NCBI GenBank assembly: GCA_905233515.1 | Contig: CAJOEQ010000157.1 | Location: forward strand, 1-5,552 | Reading direction: 5' to 3' | DNA: 5,552 nucleotides | Source: an uncultured Synergistales bacterium | GTDB lineage: Bacteria > Synergistota > Synergistia > Synergistales > Aminobacteriaceae | Part shown: positions 5,015-5,552 of the stretch, piece by piece | Numbering within the stretch: position 1 is the stretch's first letter | Layout: every line of letters starts with the position of its first letter | Notes under the pieces: model-generated | What the model was told of the DNA's origin: nothing | Database searches by the model: none | The model's input: the letters and a program-made list of their open reading frames with translations, nothing else | Made by a program: the position numbers and the translations under genes

Positions 5015-5552
5015 ATGCAAGATTTTTACGAACCGAAAACTTTAGCGGGAGTCATTCGCAGGACTCCACCTCGAAAAATGTTCTTTAAGAATAGATATTT
5101 TAGCAATCCGGTAATGTTTCCGACTGAAACTGTTACATTTGAATTTCAGGAAGGAAAAAGAAAGCTCGCACCTTATGTGAATCCACGTTTAGGCTCTGAG
5201 AGTATTGAGCGTGAAGGCTATGAGCGTAAAACTTTCTCGACACCGTTAATCGCTCCGAATAGAGTTATTACAAGTGATACACTCGCGCAAAAATTATTAG
5301 GCGAATCAGAACAGGACGGCAAACTCACAATCAAGGGACGAGGCGTAAAGTTATAGATTATGGATTTGGGAATATCACAGTCTTTGACACGTCCGACAGA
5401 TGGACACCGACATTTGATATTATGGGACAACTTAAGACTATAGCCAGCGAAATGCGCAAGGATGGAATTAATCCCGATATGCTTATTTTAGGCACTGACG
5501 CGGCGGATATGCTCCTAAAAAATGAGCGTTTCTTGAAATTGCTCGATAATAG
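5015..5552 (+). pseudogene. Major capsid protein, lambda gpE type: frameshifted, probably internally deleted, cut by window edge
   Basis: The gene starts at an ATG with AGGAGG at 5001-5006, eight bases upstream. The first 111 codons show the family N-terminus (FFKNRYFSNPVMFPTETVTF, KLAPYVNPRLGSESIEREGY, TPLIAPNRVITSDTLAQKLL), ending GKLTIKGRGVK. The frame then hits TAG at 5354-5356. From 5350 the -1 frame stays open to the right edge for 67 codons and reads VIDYGFGNITVFDT, then GTDAADMLLKNERFLKLLDN, plainly the next part of the same protein. One base lost in the A run at 5347-5349 would explain the break: GTAAAAGTT would give G-V-K-V-I-D-Y. Also, LLGES at about residues 94-98 is followed directly by EQDGKLTIKG, whereas in lambda gpE some 35-40 residues, mostly a charged helix, separate these segments. 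That suggests a second, in-frame deletion. As read, no working capsid protein is made. The gene continues beyond the window. Confidence 0.85.

Noticed and set aside
5345..5356. Programmed -1 frameshift in the capsid gene
   Set aside because: There is no X-XXY-YYZ slippery heptamer (the site is C-GTA-AAG), and lambda-type capsid genes are not known to need frameshifting; a lost A is simpler.

Overview
This window is the head-morphogenesis segment of a lambda-like tailed-phage genome, almost certainly a prophage or prophage remnant in a bacterial chromosome or metagenomic contig. All genes lie on the + strand. The order matches the lambda left arm (A-W-B-C/Nu3-D-E): the end of the large terminase (3-458), a gpW-like head-completion protein (1759-1989), the portal (1983-3440), a ClpP-like prohead protease (3527-4588) with a scaffold nested in its 3' end (4199-4588), a decoration protein (4590-5000) and a major capsid protein cut by the right edge (5015-5552). 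The host cannot be named with confidence. Moderate-to-low G+C, strong AGGAGG ribosome sites and this type of head module fit Synergistota or Bacillota-like anaerobes, but that is inference only.

Two features set the window apart. First, the A-W junction is interrupted by about 1.3 kb that is not part of the head module. It holds an extended -10 promoter, a 61-residue protein of unknown function, an AT-rich gene for a DinD-like (BRO-N family) protein and a convincing intrinsic terminator. This is the layout of a moron: a self-contained cargo unit inserted into a late operon.

Second, the head module looks damaged. The portal frame carries an in-frame TGA at 2736-2738, in the middle of uninterrupted family homology, and probably a second premature TGA at 3438-3440. 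The major capsid gene appears to lack about 35-40 residues and has a one-base frameshift near 5347-5350. The terminase end, gpW, protease/scaffold and decoration genes are open, and so are both cargo genes. The simplest reading is a defective prophage whose cargo is still intact, although single-base assembly errors could explain some lesions.

An imperfect 45-bp direct repeat links the portal/protease junction (3464-3508) to the protease gene (3631-3675). All six differences fall at third codon positions, so the copy at the portal end was probably translated for some time. No RNA genes, CRISPR arrays or insertion sequences were seen, and no credible minus-strand genes.
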